Made by a program: the position numbers and the translations under genes. The notes under the pieces were generated by a model, which was given only the letters and a program-made list of their open reading frames with translations, had not been told where the DNA came from and did not search any database. A stretch of DNA of 64,000 bases from Capra hircus (lineage: Eukaryota > Chordata > Mammalia > Artiodactyla > Bovidae): the NCBI RefSeq assembly GCF_001704415.2, contig NC_030820.1, forward strand, positions 40,902,036-40,966,035, written 5' to 3'. Numbering within the stretch: the first letter of the stretch is position 1; each line of letters begins with the position of its first letter. Positions 20,735 through 32,400 of this stretch are shown here, piece by piece.

Positions 20735-20895
20735 CTCGTACTTAGAGCATGACTTTTAGAATCAAGACTTTTGACTTGAGTCTGATTCTGTCACTTCCGA
20801 GCTGGGTAACCTTGATGAGAATCCAGAGCCTCTTAAGTCACAATTTCTTCATCTTTCAAGGAAGGTAATGATTGTTTCTTCCTCTCAGGATGGTG
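20735..20895 (+). mobile_element. MIR SINE
   Basis: Core MIR features are in order: GATTCTGTCACTTCCGAGCT, GGGTAACCTTGATGAG, then CTTCATCTTTCAAGG and CTCTCAGGATGGT. They match the plus orientation with typical old divergence. Confidence 0.65.
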
Positions 20896-21186
20896 GGTAC
20901 CATGCCCGTCAGGCACCCATTGGTGGCTCCCAGAGAGGGATTATTCATGGCCTCTGAAAATACAGAACAGTTTATCCCCCCTAGTGGCTGCAGCTTGCTG
21001 TGGGAAGAGCCAAATGGATTTTCACTGAATTTGGAAGTGGCCTGACTTCCAACACTATGAATCTTCTCTGGGGGGCTCTGGGAGGTGATGTTCTCCAGGA
21101 CAGCTCGGGCCCTGCCTTTCATCCCCCACTCTGCCAGGTGGGGGAAACGGGGGCATATTTCTTTTGAGGATGCTTAATACTTCCTC

Positions 21187-21470
21187 CCGGAGAAGGCAAT
21201 GGCACCCCACTCCAGTACTGTTGCCTGGAAAATCTATGGACGGAGGAGCCTGGTAGGCTGCAATCCATGGGGTCGCTAAGAGTCAGACACGACTGAGCGA
21301 CTTCACTTTCACTTTTTACTTTCATGCCTTGGAGAAGGAAACGGCAGCCCACTCCAGTGTTCTTGCCTGGAGAATCCCAGGGACAGGGGAGCCTGGTGGG
21401 GCTGCCGTCTAGGGAGTGGCACAGAGTCAGACACGACTGAAGCGGCTTAGCAGAAGTAGCAGCAGCAATG
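21187..21470 (+). mobile_element. BOV-A2 dimeric SINE, near full length
   Basis: Two related monomers follow each other, each starting GGAGAAGG and each ending with CAGACACGACTGA. They are joined by a CTTTCACTTTTTACTTTCATG linker. The end carries AGCAGAAGTAGCAGCAGC, the usual AGC-rich BOV-A2 tail. Plus orientation. Confidence 0.93.
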
Positions 21471-22571
21471 CTTCCTCCGGTCAGATTGAAGTTCTGACCA
21501 GTTGTTATGATGGCTGGCTCCTTGTCCTCATCGTTATAGGAGAAAATTCTGGTGTTTGAGACTGACACCTTGGAGAGCATCCTATTCTTCCACAGAAGGA
21601 GACATAGAAGACAGAAATGTTCTGACCCAAGGCAAACATTTCTAACTTTTTATCATGGTTATTTCTAAAATCCGAGAAATAAACATCTTACTGGCACTGT
21701 TCTCCCCAAATTCGTGGGAAAGATGGTGGGCAGAGAGTCAAACGATCCAGCTTTGCCCAGAGTTTTGTCTCTTGGAAGCTGGGTGACCCAGAGTAAGCTG
21801 GTTAAGCCTGGGAGCTTAACCTTTAAACCAAGCAAGGACATGCACATGAGCAGACACTATGAAGGCGACCAAAGATCATGGTGGGGCGGGATGGGGGGGG
21901 GGTGCGGGGAGGGCTCAGTCCTATGACCTGGTGTCCAGGGACTCAGAGCTGAAAGGGTCTGAGAACTCCTCTTATGAACCAGTTACTTGTTTGGGGGGAC
22001 ATGAAGTGGGTTTGGCTCCTCCTAAGAGATTACTTGTTTTTTTTTTTTTTTTTTTTACAAGTGTTCACAACTACTCATGATAACTAGGATAAACCCTTGA
22101 TGTTGCAAATATTGAACCAAAGCCTTCTTTGGTCCCTTGCCAATCACGCTCTCTTTTGTTCCATTCACTATGAAAGTGAACCCATGAGAAAAGGGTTTGG
22201 AGTGTTTTCTAGACTCTTGCTACTTTACTTGACTGTGCACCTGATTCATGGGGTTTGGGGCGGGGCTGTTTCCTATTCAAAGGGAGATTCTGCTTTTGAA
22301 GGTCCCTGGGGGCTTGAAGATCTTCGTTTCTGACAGGCTCCCAGGCAAAGACAATCTGCCACCCCAGATTTGAGAATGAAGTAGTCATTGACCTGCTCAG
22401 AGGCGCAAAGTTCTCTTTCCTGAGTCCATAGCAAGGAAATCATTTTGAAAGCTAATTTTGGGAGAAGAGAAAAAAATGTTTGAAGCTCCAGAATCTTCCT
22501 TCATATGTCAAGAAAGAGGATGGTCAGATTCAGACCCTAGAGCTCTACAAGAGTCTGAGGAATTAGGGAGG
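21471..22571. other. Intergenic DNA, no gene seen
   Basis: No gene is recognised. A G-rich run lies at about 21880-21913 and a poly(T) run of about 22 bases at about 22035-22056. Confidence 0.4.
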
Positions 22572-23441
22572 GGTGCATATGCAGAGTACATCATGAGAAA
22601 CGCTGGACTGGAAGAAACACAAGCTGGAATCAAGATTGCCGGGAGAAATATCAGTAACCTCAGATATGCAGATGACACCACCATTATGGCAGAAAGTGAA
22701 GAGGAGCTAAAAAGCCTCTTGATGAAAGTGAAAGAGGAGAGCAAAAATGTTGGCTTAAAGCTCAACATTCAGAAAATGAAGATCATGGCATCCGGTCCCA
22801 TGACTTCATGGGAAATAGATGGGGAAACAGTGGAAACAGTGTCAGACTTTATTTTTTTTGAGCTCCAAAATCACTGCAGATGGTGATTGCAGCCATGAAA
22901 TTAAAAGACGCTTACTCCTTGGAAGAAAAGTTATGAGCAACCTAGATAGCATATTGAAAAGCAGAGACATTACTTTGCCGACTAAGGTCCGTCTAGTCAA
23001 GGCTATGGTTTTTCCTGTGGTCACGTATGGATGTGAGATTTGGACTGTGAAGAAGGCTGAGCGCCGAAGAATTGATGCTTTTGAACTGTGGTGTTGGAGA
23101 AGACTCTTGAGAGTCCCTTGGACTGCAAGGAGATCCAACCAGTCCATTCTGAAGGAGATCAGCCCTGGGATTTCTTTGGAAGGAATGATGCTAAAGCTGA
23201 AACTCCAGTACTTTGGTCACTTCATGTGAAGAGTTGACTCATTGGAAAAGACTGTGATGCTGGGAGGGATTGGGGACAGGAGGAGAAGGGGACGACCGAG
23301 GATGAGATGGCTGGATGGCATCATGGACTTGATGGATGTGAGTCTGAGTGAACTCTGGGAGTTGGTGATGGACAGGGAGGCCTGGCGTGCTGCGATTCAT
23401 GGGGTCGCAAAGAGTTGGACACGACTGAGACTGAACTGATG
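22572..23441 (+). mobile_element. BovB (RTE) LINE, 3' part with broken reverse transcriptase frame
   Basis: The first part encodes the RT palm region with the YADDT catalytic motif near 22668-22682 and the following ESEEELKSLLMKVKEES helix. A frame change at about 22850-22870, at a run of T, moves the rest to another frame. That frame encodes DITLPTKVRLVKAMVFPV and a Cys/Trp-rich C-terminal region, and the frame shifts or stops again near 23229 before the final WLDGIMDLMDVSLSELWELV segment. The copy is a dead, 5'-truncated element of about 870 bp. Confidence 0.93.
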
Positions 23442-23939
23442 GAAATAGCTGGGAGGGGTTTGTCTGAGACTCAGGACATCAGGGCTCATGTTCTCTTTTT
23501 CCACCTAGGAGGGAAGCAAGGGAGGAAGTGAGTCTGGGGTGGAGGGTCTGGAGCTGGTGTTTGAGTCTTCCTCACCTGCCTTTGTTGGAGGGGGGGAGCC
23601 AGGCACTCCTGTAGGCTGGAGGGTGGGTAGTGAGACTGCTCAGAGTCACTGATGGACCAATCCATCAGGCCCTGTGGGCTGCCAGGTGAGTGATGGGGAA
23701 CTGAAGCTAGCGTTGAAGATGAGCGTGGCCGGGACTCAGACTCTGCAGCCCCAGAGGTGAGAGTCAGCCGTGTGTGGACCCAACCCTGATCCAGGTGCCT
23801 GCTGTGCAACCCCTGCCCTGGCACAGCTCCCCCTAAGAGCCATGTGAAGCCAGCCCTGGGCAGTGGCAACAAAGAAGTGGAGTAGACTTCACCTGGGGTC
23901 AGTCAGACCGAGAAGAGGTCCTGCCTGGGACCAGGGGCC
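23442..23939. other. Intergenic DNA, no gene seen
   Basis: Unique-looking DNA lies between the BovB copy and the minisatellite. No gene is recognised. Confidence 0.4.
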
Positions 23940-24470
23940 TCCCACCACCTGAGGATGTGGGAGCACTTCATGAAACTGGGCACATCTCGAGGAGGACTGC
24001 CCATCACCCGAGGGTGTGGGAGCACTTCCTGAAACTGGGCACATCTTGAGGAGGACTCCCCATCACCCGAGGATGTGGGAGCACTTCCTGAAACTGGGCA
24101 CATCTTGAGAAGGACTTCCCATCACCTGAGAATGTGGGAGAACTTCCTAAAACTGGGCACATCTTGAGGAGGACTCCCCATCACCTGAGGATGTGGGAGC
24201 ACTTCCTGAAACTGGACACATCACGAGGAGGACTCCCCACCACCTGAGGATGTAGGAGCACTTCCTGAAACTGGGCACATCTTGAGGAGGACTCCCTATC
24301 ACCCAAGGATGTGGGGGCACTTCCTGAAACTGGGCACATCTCGAGGAGGACTCCTTACCATCTGAGGATGTAGGAGCACCCCCTGAAACTGGGCACATCT
24401 TGAGGAGGACTCCCCACTACCTGAAGCTGTGGGAGCACTTCCTGAAACTGGGCACATCTTGAGGAGGACA
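23940..24470. repeat. Minisatellite of nine 59-bp units
   Basis: The anchor AAACTGGG (AAACTGGA in unit 5) recurs at 23973, 24032, 24091, 24150, 24209, 24268, 24327, 24386 and 24445. Every step is exactly 59 bp, so nine units have no insertions or deletions. Units differ by scattered substitutions. Each unit has an ETS-like ACTTCCTG or a variant (exact in six of nine), a CACCTG/CACCCG block (CACCTG exact in four) and CATCTTGAGGAGGAC. The repeat makes short spurious frames on the minus strand because stops are rare in it. Confidence 0.97.
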
Positions 24471-24785
24471 GCAGTCTACAGCTCTGGTGGGAAGGTGCTT
24501 TTCCAACAGATAGGATAATGAGCTGACAGAGGCTGCTAAATGGGAGGAGGAGACTGTGTGATGTTTAATTAGCAACCGTGCTCAGCACCCTGCGACAACC
24601 CCCCTCACCCAAGTTTTTAGAAGGAATGCAGGTGGGAAGGACTTCAAAATTGAGTCCAAGCACGGGAAATAAAGAAACCCTTTTCTCTTGGCATGTGGGA
24701 ATAACTGTGTGTCATTTCCTGCTACAGTGTCGGGAGCAATAAACTAAATCTCACTCTCCCAACACAAAACCATTTCATTCCTCAA
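24471..24785. other. Intergenic DNA, no gene seen
   Basis: About 300 bp without any recognised element between the minisatellite and a BovB fragment. Confidence 0.4.
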
Positions 24786-24870
24786 ACTTGTATCCATTGA
24801 GTTGGTGATGCCATCCAACCATCTCATCTTCTGTCACCCCCTTTACCTCCTGCCCTCCATCTTGCCCACC
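24786..24870 (-). mobile_element. Short BovB LINE fragment
   Basis: TATCCATTGAGTTGGTGATG, CCATCCAACCATCTCATCTT and CTGTCACCCCCTTTACCTCC match an internal part of the reverse-complemented BovB 3' region. Both ends are truncated. Confidence 0.75.
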
Positions 24871-24959
24871 ATGGGCTCCCATGGGCTTGCCCAGGCCAAC
24901 AGTTCAGAACCTGAGTGGGGACACAGCAGGGGACATAGGGCCCTCCTTACTTGGTCTAC

Positions 24960-25138
24960 TTTTTTTTTTTTTTTAATATTTATTTGTGTGGCTGTGCCAG
25001 GTCTTAGCTGTGGCACCAGGATCTTCTGTCTTCGTTGTAGTATGCTGGATTTTTAGTTCCCTGACCAGGGATTGAACCTGAGTCCACTGCATTGGAAGTG
25101 TGGAGTCTTAGCCACTGGACAGCCAGGCAAGTCCCCAC
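24960..25138 (-). mobile_element. CHR-type SINE fragment
   Basis: A T-rich left end is followed by GTGGCTGTGCCAGGTCTTAG and GTTCCCTGACCAGGGATTGA. The right end is GCCACTGGACAGCCAGGCAA with GTCCC. This is the reverse complement of the tRNA-derived cetartiodactyl CHR SINE group. Confidence 0.8.
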
Positions 25139-25139
25139 T

Positions 25140-27425
25140 TAATCTATTTCTACTTTGATGTTTATGCCATCAAAACTCACTGGACCACTCAGGATTATTT
25201 TTCAGCTGTAGGTTACAGAATCAGAAACCCATAGGTTATGCTGATTGTTGGGAATACTGTGTTTAAGGTACACATATTGGAAAACCTTTGTTTACTCTGT
25301 TTTTCCTAGTAATCCTTCATAACACCCCAGTCTGTAGTGCCATATAGTGAATTCACTGTGAGCTGCTCAAAGTTACCTACTTGGCCAGATTTGACTCCTG
25401 TTTAAGTGCTGCCTGATCCAAGTTTACACGAGTGACTCCTGCTGAGCAGTTGCATACAAAGCAGGGGCTGTCATTGGGCAGCTTTGCAAGCCCCACTGTT
25501 TTCACTGGTCTGGGTGTGTGTTTTAAGAGGAACATGGCCAAAAATCTGCAGTTGGCTCTGCTGTCGTTACATGAGGACGCCAGCGCCCTGTGAGGGCCGC
25601 ACAAGGAATAGATGCTGAAAGGGTCTAGGTGTAGGTGGCAGGGTGGGAGGAGTCTCTAAAGTTTCCCTCCAGAGCCCATAGTTCATGGATACAGGGCATC
25701 ATATCCCTGACTTGGTCTGGGATGCTGGGAGTGATGTGGAAAATTCAGCAGGCACCGTGCATCTGGGCTGGATGGGGAGGGGAGGGGAGGTGGACAAAGA
25801 GGGAAAATGCAGGCAGAGGGAGACAGAGTCTAAGATCTCCCATGACTCCCAACCCCTGGTATTCACAGCCCCCGGGGGTCTGCTCCTCTGGAGCATAGCC
25901 GAGACTTGCTTCCAGCCAAAAGACTAGGGCAAAGGGGAAGGGACTTTGTAGATGGGACTAAGTCCCCAGTCAGCTGACTTGGCCTTAATTAAAAGGAGAG
26001 GATCCCAGCTGAGCCTGACTTTATCAGGGGAGCTCTCAATACCGGGGACAGAGGCTGTCCCTTGCTGGTTTGGGGAAGTGAGCTACCAAAGTGAGCCTAC
26101 CGATGAAGAGGGCCATGTGCCAAGGGCTTGTGGTTCCTTGTACAGGTTTGGACTAAGCTGAGGCGGGGGGTGGGGTGTGGGGCGGGGGGGATGTTGGATC
26201 AGAGTGGACGGGGTGAGTGGGAGACTTTGGGGAGGCCTCTTTCTGAAGTGGCTCTCACCTTCCTGGCCACCCCAGAAGTCAGCTGGCCAGGCTGGGGCCT
26301 GCCCGGGTTTGGGAAGACCAGCGGGTATTAGAAGACCTGACCCACCCGAGGACTCCTCAGGCCTGTTCTTTCTAGATAAGTGGGCCCCACGACATCCATT
26401 TCCTGGCCAATTCTTGGTAGCTCTATAGCGTATGTATTCATACCCTTTCCATGTGGTCTTACATTTGGGGATAGTTGTACCTGCCTTAGGCTCTGTTGAG
26501 GGTCTTGGGGCTCTGGCCTGAGCTAATTAATTCCACTTTATGCCCAGACACAGGTACCAGTTCAGGGGTGAGCTCTGAATCCATGAGACCCTCAGGAGAC
26601 ACGTGCTGGGAGCAACTGGAAAAAGAGCTGCTTTGCTCTTCTGAGACGCAATCTCCACCTTCCCTCCAGGATGCGAGGGAAGAATGATCATCGTGAGAGT
26701 CTCCAGGAGCTGTTGGCAGCCCTGAATGAAGCTGCCCACTCAGCGTAAGCTGAGGAAAGCAGGATGAACCCAGGGTCTTGCTGTTCTTGCTGTACCCCTG
26801 AATCACACAAACCGGAAGCTTGTCTCTCTCTGGACCTCAAGGGATGTGATTCCTGCAGTCCATTCTGGTATGAGCCAGAGGGCTTCTGCTTGGGGATGGC
26901 TTCTCCTAGTCAGGGTTTAGTTAGGTTTCCTACACTTCTAGCAAAGTAGAACCTTATTGGCAGAAAGAATGGCCCTTTGCTGTGTTTGCACCATTCAAAG
27001 ACCTCACTGCCCAGCGGATCTCGCCAATGCTGGTAAATTTCCCTCAAACTATTGTCAAATAAAAACCATCATTTCCGATTTGCAAAATGTCTCTAAAAGC
27101 CTTGGAGGCTTGCACCAAAGTAGCATTTTCCTCTTAAACATATCTACACCAGGATTCTAAAAATTATCAAGATTACTATTAAAAAGAAAAATTCCCAAAA
27201 CTTTGGGGACTGGGTTTTGCATTTGCAAAATGATTTGCAACCAGACCTGTCAGGTAGCACTTCATGGAAATCAAGAAGTTAGGTTTTGAATATCTAGGTC
27301 ATTTTCTTCTCAGCATCCAAATCCATAGTAAAATCAACTTTCTAGCTGTCTAGATTCAGTGGGGCTAGATAATCAGCGCTAAGCTCCATCAGGTGCTGAG
27401 TAACTGTGATAAAGTAGTCAGAGCT
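25140..27425. other. Intergenic DNA, no gene seen
   Basis: About 2.3 kb with no recognised gene. It holds G-rich runs at about 25770-25790 and 26160-26190; the latter has six or more G-runs on the plus strand and is a possible G-quadruplex. Open frames of 60-106 codons show no known domains. Confidence 0.4.
26160..26190. other. G-rich tract, possible G-quadruplex
   Basis: GGCGGGGGGTGGGGTGTGGG followed by GCGGGGGGG gives at least four G-runs in 31 bp on the plus strand. Confidence 0.55.
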
Positions 27426-27426
27426 G

Positions 27427-27780
27427 GGGGCTTCCCTGGTGGCTTGGTGGTAAAGAACCCACTTGCCACTGCAGGAGACACTGGTTTGATTCCTGATCCA
27501 GGAAGATCCCATGTGCTGAGGAGAAACTAAGGCCACGTGTCACAACTATCGAGCCTGTGCTTAAGAGCCAGGAGTCTCAGCTGCGGAGCCCATGAGCCAC
27601 AGCATCTGAAACCCTTGTGCTTTAAAACCTGTGCTCCGCAACAAGGGAGGCCATTGCAATGAAATCCTGCACACCCCAACTAGAGAGTAGCCCCTGCTCT
27701 CCAAAACTAGAGAAAAGCCGGTGTGGCCGTGAAGACCCAGCACAGCCAAAAATACATACATACATGAAATTATTTTTTTT
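27427..27780 (+). mobile_element. CHR-type SINE, near full length
   Basis: The element starts GGGGGCTTCCCTGGTGGCTT, carries the tRNA-like GGTTTGATTCCTGATCCAGG, then the repeated GAGCC...CACA block and GTGCTCCGCAACAAGG. It ends GACCCAGCACAGCCAAAAAT with an A/T-rich tail. Length and order fit a cetartiodactyl CHR-family SINE. Confidence 0.85.
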
Positions 27781-29495
27781 TAAGTAGATGTAGCTGGGAA
27801 GCAGTCCTATTGAATTAACTTAATTCTTTAAATCCATCAATTTTTTTTGCTCCAGAAACTCCTCAGTTTGGTTGTTCTGTCCTGCGGCCACCTTCTGTAG
27901 TTGGCAAACCTGGCCCCTCCACCCTAAATAACTCTGAACCTGTGGCATTGGATCTGGGCTGGTTTGAAATGGCAGTATTTTCCCACTCATTTCTTCATTC
28001 AGGATTTCTTTCCTTCAAAGGATGCTTGTGTTTTCCGTGTCTGCATCCCTGCTTGTATGAATCTAAAATGAATCTGAACTAAAAGTACTTGTTGAGTGGT
28101 TATGCTCCCAACTGTAATTTGGAGTCAAGGTATGAATATTTTATACTCAAAGAGTCACTGAAAATTTGTAGGAGGCTTTTTTTTTTTTTTAAGTAAATGA
28201 ATACACTCATTTTTGTTGGCACAGGTAGACGATAGCTGGGGGAAAACAAAAATACAGGACAAGTCCTCAGTCATCAGTCTTTCAAAAATGAATCTGGAAC
28301 TGTGTTTGGGGATGATCAGGAGTAAGTGTGGTGAGGACACAGTGTCCTTGGGAGGATAGAAATCCCAGGATGAAGGGGAGCTGAGTAGGAAACAAACACA
28401 AAAGCCACCCACATGCTCCGATCTCAGCTTGAACCCACCCAGATTCCCAAGGTGCCTTTCCAGAAGGTTGTCTTCATGCCCTGGCAGAAACTAGGTGTCG
28501 GGCAGGGGAGCCAGTATTCAGATGTCTGTGGCTTCCTTTCACTGCAAAAATAGATTTACAAAATAATCCAGTCTTTGGTCAGGCCTCTTCCAAGACGGGG
28601 AGACCTGACAGCCTCTGTGTGTAGGGTGTTCCAGCTGCCCTGAGCCCACATTTCTGTGAGCTCATGGGTTGCTTCAAAGCTGTTGAACACAGTTGAAACA
28701 GAATATTAATACATGTGAACTGAGTCTATGCGGTTTATTCTCTTAATAACGTCTCCAGGTTTACAGGGAGGGTCCTGTTAAGTGATTTTCTTTAGCTTTA
28801 AAGAACTAAAAAGTAGAGAGAAAGTGTTTGGGCTCTTTTAACCTTCAAACATGACCACACTGAGGACAGAGATTACCCAAGAAATGCCAGTCTCTTTCCT
28901 GAGACTTCTGAAGGGCCGTCGTCACAAGTCCTTTCTGACACCCATCGAGGGCTCAAAACGCGTTTTCATTGTGCCTGATGCATAGTGCTTCTCTGATCAC
29001 AATTCTGGTCTCACTAAGCAAAGTATGGGGCAATTTAGAGGGGAAAAGGGACCTTTTTAAACTTTGACGGGGCAATTGCCAAGATCATGACTGCTTGTGG
29101 GTATTGGGCACACTGCCCTTTAGTAAATCTTAAAAGGCCACACCTCTCTCTTCTTTCCCTCCATCCCTAAGGGTTTCATTCCTAATGTCTGACCTTTATT
29201 CTGAACTCAGGATTCTGGATTCTTTAAGTAGATTCAACCTGGGAGGAGCTGGTAAAGATTCAGATCTCTGCAGTGTAAAAAGCCCAGATAACATTTTTAT
29301 TTATTAAATTGGACAAAGTTTTACATTTGTTAGTGAGCAGCGTTGGCCAAAGTGTAGCTAAAAATTCTAATTCTTAGGTTGGCTGTGAGAATAAAATGGC
29401 TGCAACCTCTAAGGATGGATTGGTGGCGCTATCTACCCTACGATTTGTCTTTTAGTTCTTTATCCTCCAGCGCTAAAAGTGAGCAGAGGTTTACA
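27781..29495. other. Intergenic DNA, no gene seen
   Basis: No gene or clearly nameable repeat is seen in about 1.7 kb. A T run lies at about 28178-28191. Confidence 0.4.
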
Positions 29496-29800
29496 GATTG
29501 CATTTGTGTTGATAGCAAAACAACTTCTATGCTAATCAACAGGGGCTCCAATGCATATAGACACACAAAGGAATATTATGCAACTGTGCAAAAGGAAAAG
29601 CTGATTGGACTGTGGTATTGTTAAGAGCTCTCCAAGACACAGTGCTTGAAAAAAGGCAAGGAGCAGAACAGGATAGTTTAACCCCATTTGTGTTAAAAAG
29701 AAGATGTATCTGTGCACTATACATCTGCAGAAAATTTCTGAAGGGACAGACATCAGTTGTAATGATTACTATTCTCTTTGTTTTAGAACTGGGGACCTGA
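29496..29800 (+). mobile_element. Old L1 3' end fragment (tentative)
   Basis: AAAGGAATATTATGCAACTG and the following A-rich, GAGCAG-type text resemble the 3' UTR of old mammalian L1 elements. Divergence is high and the edges are uncertain. Confidence 0.4.
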
Positions 29801-29865
29801 GAGGAGAAAAGGGAGAATTTACCTTTTGTGTTATATACTTTTGTGTTACTTTAAAAAATTCTGAT

Positions 29866-30050
29866 GGAGACAATCCTGGTGGTCCAGTGGTAAGGAATCA
29901 ACCTTCCAATGCAGGGGATGCAGATTTGAGCCCTGATCAGGGAACTAAGATCCCACATGCTGTGGGGCAATGAAGCCCATGCGCCTCAGCTAGAGAGAAG
30001 CCTGAGTGCCACAAGTAAGACCTGACACAGCCAATAAATAAAAATCTAAA
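29866..30050 (+). mobile_element. CHR-type SINE fragment
   Basis: TCCTGGTGGTCCAGTGGTAA, CAATGCAGGGGATGCAG, CAGGGAACTAAGATCCCACA and the end GACACAGCCAATAAATAAAA give a plus-strand CHR-group SINE with an A/T-rich tail. Confidence 0.82.
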
Positions 30051-30419
30051 AATCATAATGTCTGTATTGTTTTATTGTGATTAGCTTGTTAGTTTTTAAA
30101 ATAAGCACATAAATCCAGCTGCGGTTATGAATTTACATCACCTGTGTCAATCCAGACTGCCTTCTGTTTAACACCACCGATCCTCCCACTCTTATCCCAG
30201 CTCCTTGCCAGCCTCTTTGTGGCCACATCCATGCTCAGCTTTTCCTGGTCTGAATACAGGAGTGCAGTAAACCCTCCAGAAAATGCCAGGGGGCTGGTTG
30301 TGCCCCTGATGTCTTTATTCCCAAGTGGTGATCTGATTTCTCTCAATCCAGGTCCTAATAACCTCTGTGAATGCCATGGTATTTGTGTTCATAATAAATA
30401 TTTGCAAAGGCAGTAGCCC
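30051..30419. other. Intergenic DNA, no gene seen
   Basis: No recognised element. Frames of 70-90 codons occur on both strands without domain content. Confidence 0.35.
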
Positions 30420-30930
30420 AACATGACACACACTTATTATCTCACTATTTCTGTGGTCAGCAGTCCAGCACAGCTCAGCTGACCCTGTGCCTTGGCTGAG
30501 TTCCCACAAGGCTGAGTTCAGGCTGTTGGCTGTGTCTGTGATCTCATCTGAACACTCAGCTGGGGAAGTCTCTCCTTCTAAGCTCCAAGGTTGTTAGCAG
30601 GAGTCAGTTCTTTGTGACTTATTGGTCTGGGGTGGTGGTGGGGCCTCGGTTTCTGGCTGGTCGTTGGCTGAGGCTGTCTTGGATCCCTTGCTTCACTCAA
30701 GCCAGTGAGGGAGACTTGATAGACCTGCCGTTCTTGTTAGGAAATCATGGCTGTGATAAATCATTGCTCATCTGTTGGCCAGAAGCCAGTCACAGGTTCT
30801 GCTCACACTCGGGGAGAGGGATTGGTTGGGCAAGGGCACAGACACTAGGAGGTGGGGCCATTGGGAACCACTGTAGAATAGTCCCTTCCCATCATGAACT
30901 TGTATGAGTGATGTTCAGACAGCCAGATAG
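30420..30930. mobile_element. Ancient mammalian interspersed repeat, family not resolved
   Basis: The run of TTATTATCTCACTATTTCTG, GTCAGCAGTCC, GGGGAAGTCTCTCCTTCTAA, TTGTTAGCAGGAGTCAGTTC and the repeated GGCTGGTCGTTGGC matches a dispersed, strongly diverged mammalian repeat that I recognise but cannot name securely. Confidence 0.5.
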
Positions 30931-31385
30931 AACTCCATCAGAAGCATCTTACTGCCTCAGATGGTTTTTCCTTGTGGGCTCTTTACCTTTCCAGTGACTC
31001 ACAACTTCCCAGGGTCTTTCTAGACCACTTTCCATGTCTCCTGTGTTCATTCCTATATTTCCTTTATGCCTGGCTTTAGCCAGTGATGTCAGCCTATGTT
31101 GAAAGATTAATACCCCTCTTTCTTCATTTGTGTCCACCCCTCTAGTCCTGAGCATTGGAGGAAAGTGACTTGGGATCAACGAGGGCTCGGATATATAGCA
31201 ACTAAGTGATTCTGGTTCCTCTGGGCTCCGGTTCTTGGCCACCTAGTCATGGTGCGAGAACCTCTGCTGCACGCCTGCTCTGTCACTCACTCCATGTCAC
31301 TTTCTTGTTGATTGCCTTCAGGAGCAATCACTGCCTGATGCTCTCTGGTTGGTTATCTGTTTCCTTGTCTAGGATCTGCTTCCCT
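30931..31385. other. Intergenic DNA, no gene seen
   Basis: No recognised gene or repeat. Confidence 0.35.
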
Positions 31386-31389
31386 CCTA

Positions 31390-31500
31390 CTTAGTGAGAA
31401 GCAGGGATGCAGGGAATCTTGTTTTGTCTTGTTCATGCAGTATCTCTGGAATCTAGCACATGCTAAACATTTAACAGGTATATGTAGAATTAATAATTGA
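31390..31500 (+). mobile_element. L2 LINE 3' end fragment
   Basis: TTTGTCTTGTTCATGCAGTA, CTCTGGAATCTAGCACATGC and the closing ACAGGTATATGTAGAATTAA fit the common L2 3' end (tissue-wide 'TGTATCCCCAGCACCTAGCA' type). Plus orientation and old divergence. Confidence 0.6.
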
Positions 31501-31895
31501 TTTAGTCAGTGCCTAATCAATGTGCTCTGTGAATCTTTTATGTGGAAGTAAGCACTATTGCTGCCCTGGCCTTGGCAGTCATTTCTCACAGTGATTTCAG
31601 AGGTGCCTGATGACTATGAACCTAAACCTTCTGATCCTAGTGTTATTGACTTTGGCCTTGGTGATGTCTAAGCATTTCCTACTCTTCACTCTCTCCCCAC
31701 ATTGCAACCTGCTCCAGTGACCCACAGCATCTAGGAGTTGTTTTCAGTCTCCACGTTGGCCATTGGCTTCCCCCAAACAGGCTATAACTACAAAACAGTG
31801 CAACATTTGGAGCCTAACAACTGTTCCTCTTTACCTGAATATTTGTTGGCATAGATGGCCTAATTAAAGACAGGGATTGATAGCAGTAATAATAA
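31501..31895. other. Intergenic DNA, no gene seen
   Basis: No recognised gene. A short AAT-rich run lies near 31883-31910. Confidence 0.35.
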
Positions 31896-31899
31896 TAAG

Positions 31900-32400
31900 A
31901 ATTATTACAATAAAATATTACTCAACCATCAAAAGAATGAAATAATGCCACTTGCAGCAATATGGATAGACCTAGAGATTATTATACTAAGTGAAGTAAG
32001 TCAGAAAAAGAAAGACCAGTGTTGTAAATTAAAGCATATAGATGGAATCTAGACACAGTACTGATGATTCTATGTGCAGGGCAGTAGAGGAGACACAGAC
32101 ATAGAGAACAGACTTTGGGACACAGTGGGAGAGTGTGGGATGACTCGAGAGAATAGCCCTGAAACGTATACGTTACCACATGTAAAATAGATAGCCAGTG
32201 GGAGTTTGATGTATGATGAAGGGCACCCAAAGCTGGTGCTCTGTGACAACCTGGAGGGGAAAGGGAGGTAGGAAGGAGGTTCAGGAGGGAGGGGACACAT
32301 GTATGCCTATGGTTGATTCATGTTGAAGCATGACAAAGGCCATCACAATGTTGTAAAGTAATTATCCTCCAATTAGATAGATGTTTTTGTTTAAAAAGAG
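31900..32400 (+). mobile_element. L1 3' end fragment
   Basis: CAACCATCAAAAGAATGAAA, GCAGCAATATGGATAGACCT, ACTAAGTGAAGTAAGTCAG and the ending TTGTAAAGTAATTATCCTCC follow the order of an artiodactyl L1 3' region on the plus strand. There is no long coding frame. Confidence 0.8.

Noticed and set aside
22458..23229. Possible host gene with reverse-transcriptase-like protein
   Set aside because: The code matches BovB LINE reverse transcriptase, is frameshifted, 5' truncated and ends with a BovB 3' end, so it is a transposon remnant.
24147..24398. Cys/Pro/Ser-rich repeat protein on the minus strand (also 23903-24103)
   Set aside because: The 59-bp minisatellite shifts frame with each unit and lacks stops by chance; there is no start context or exon structure.
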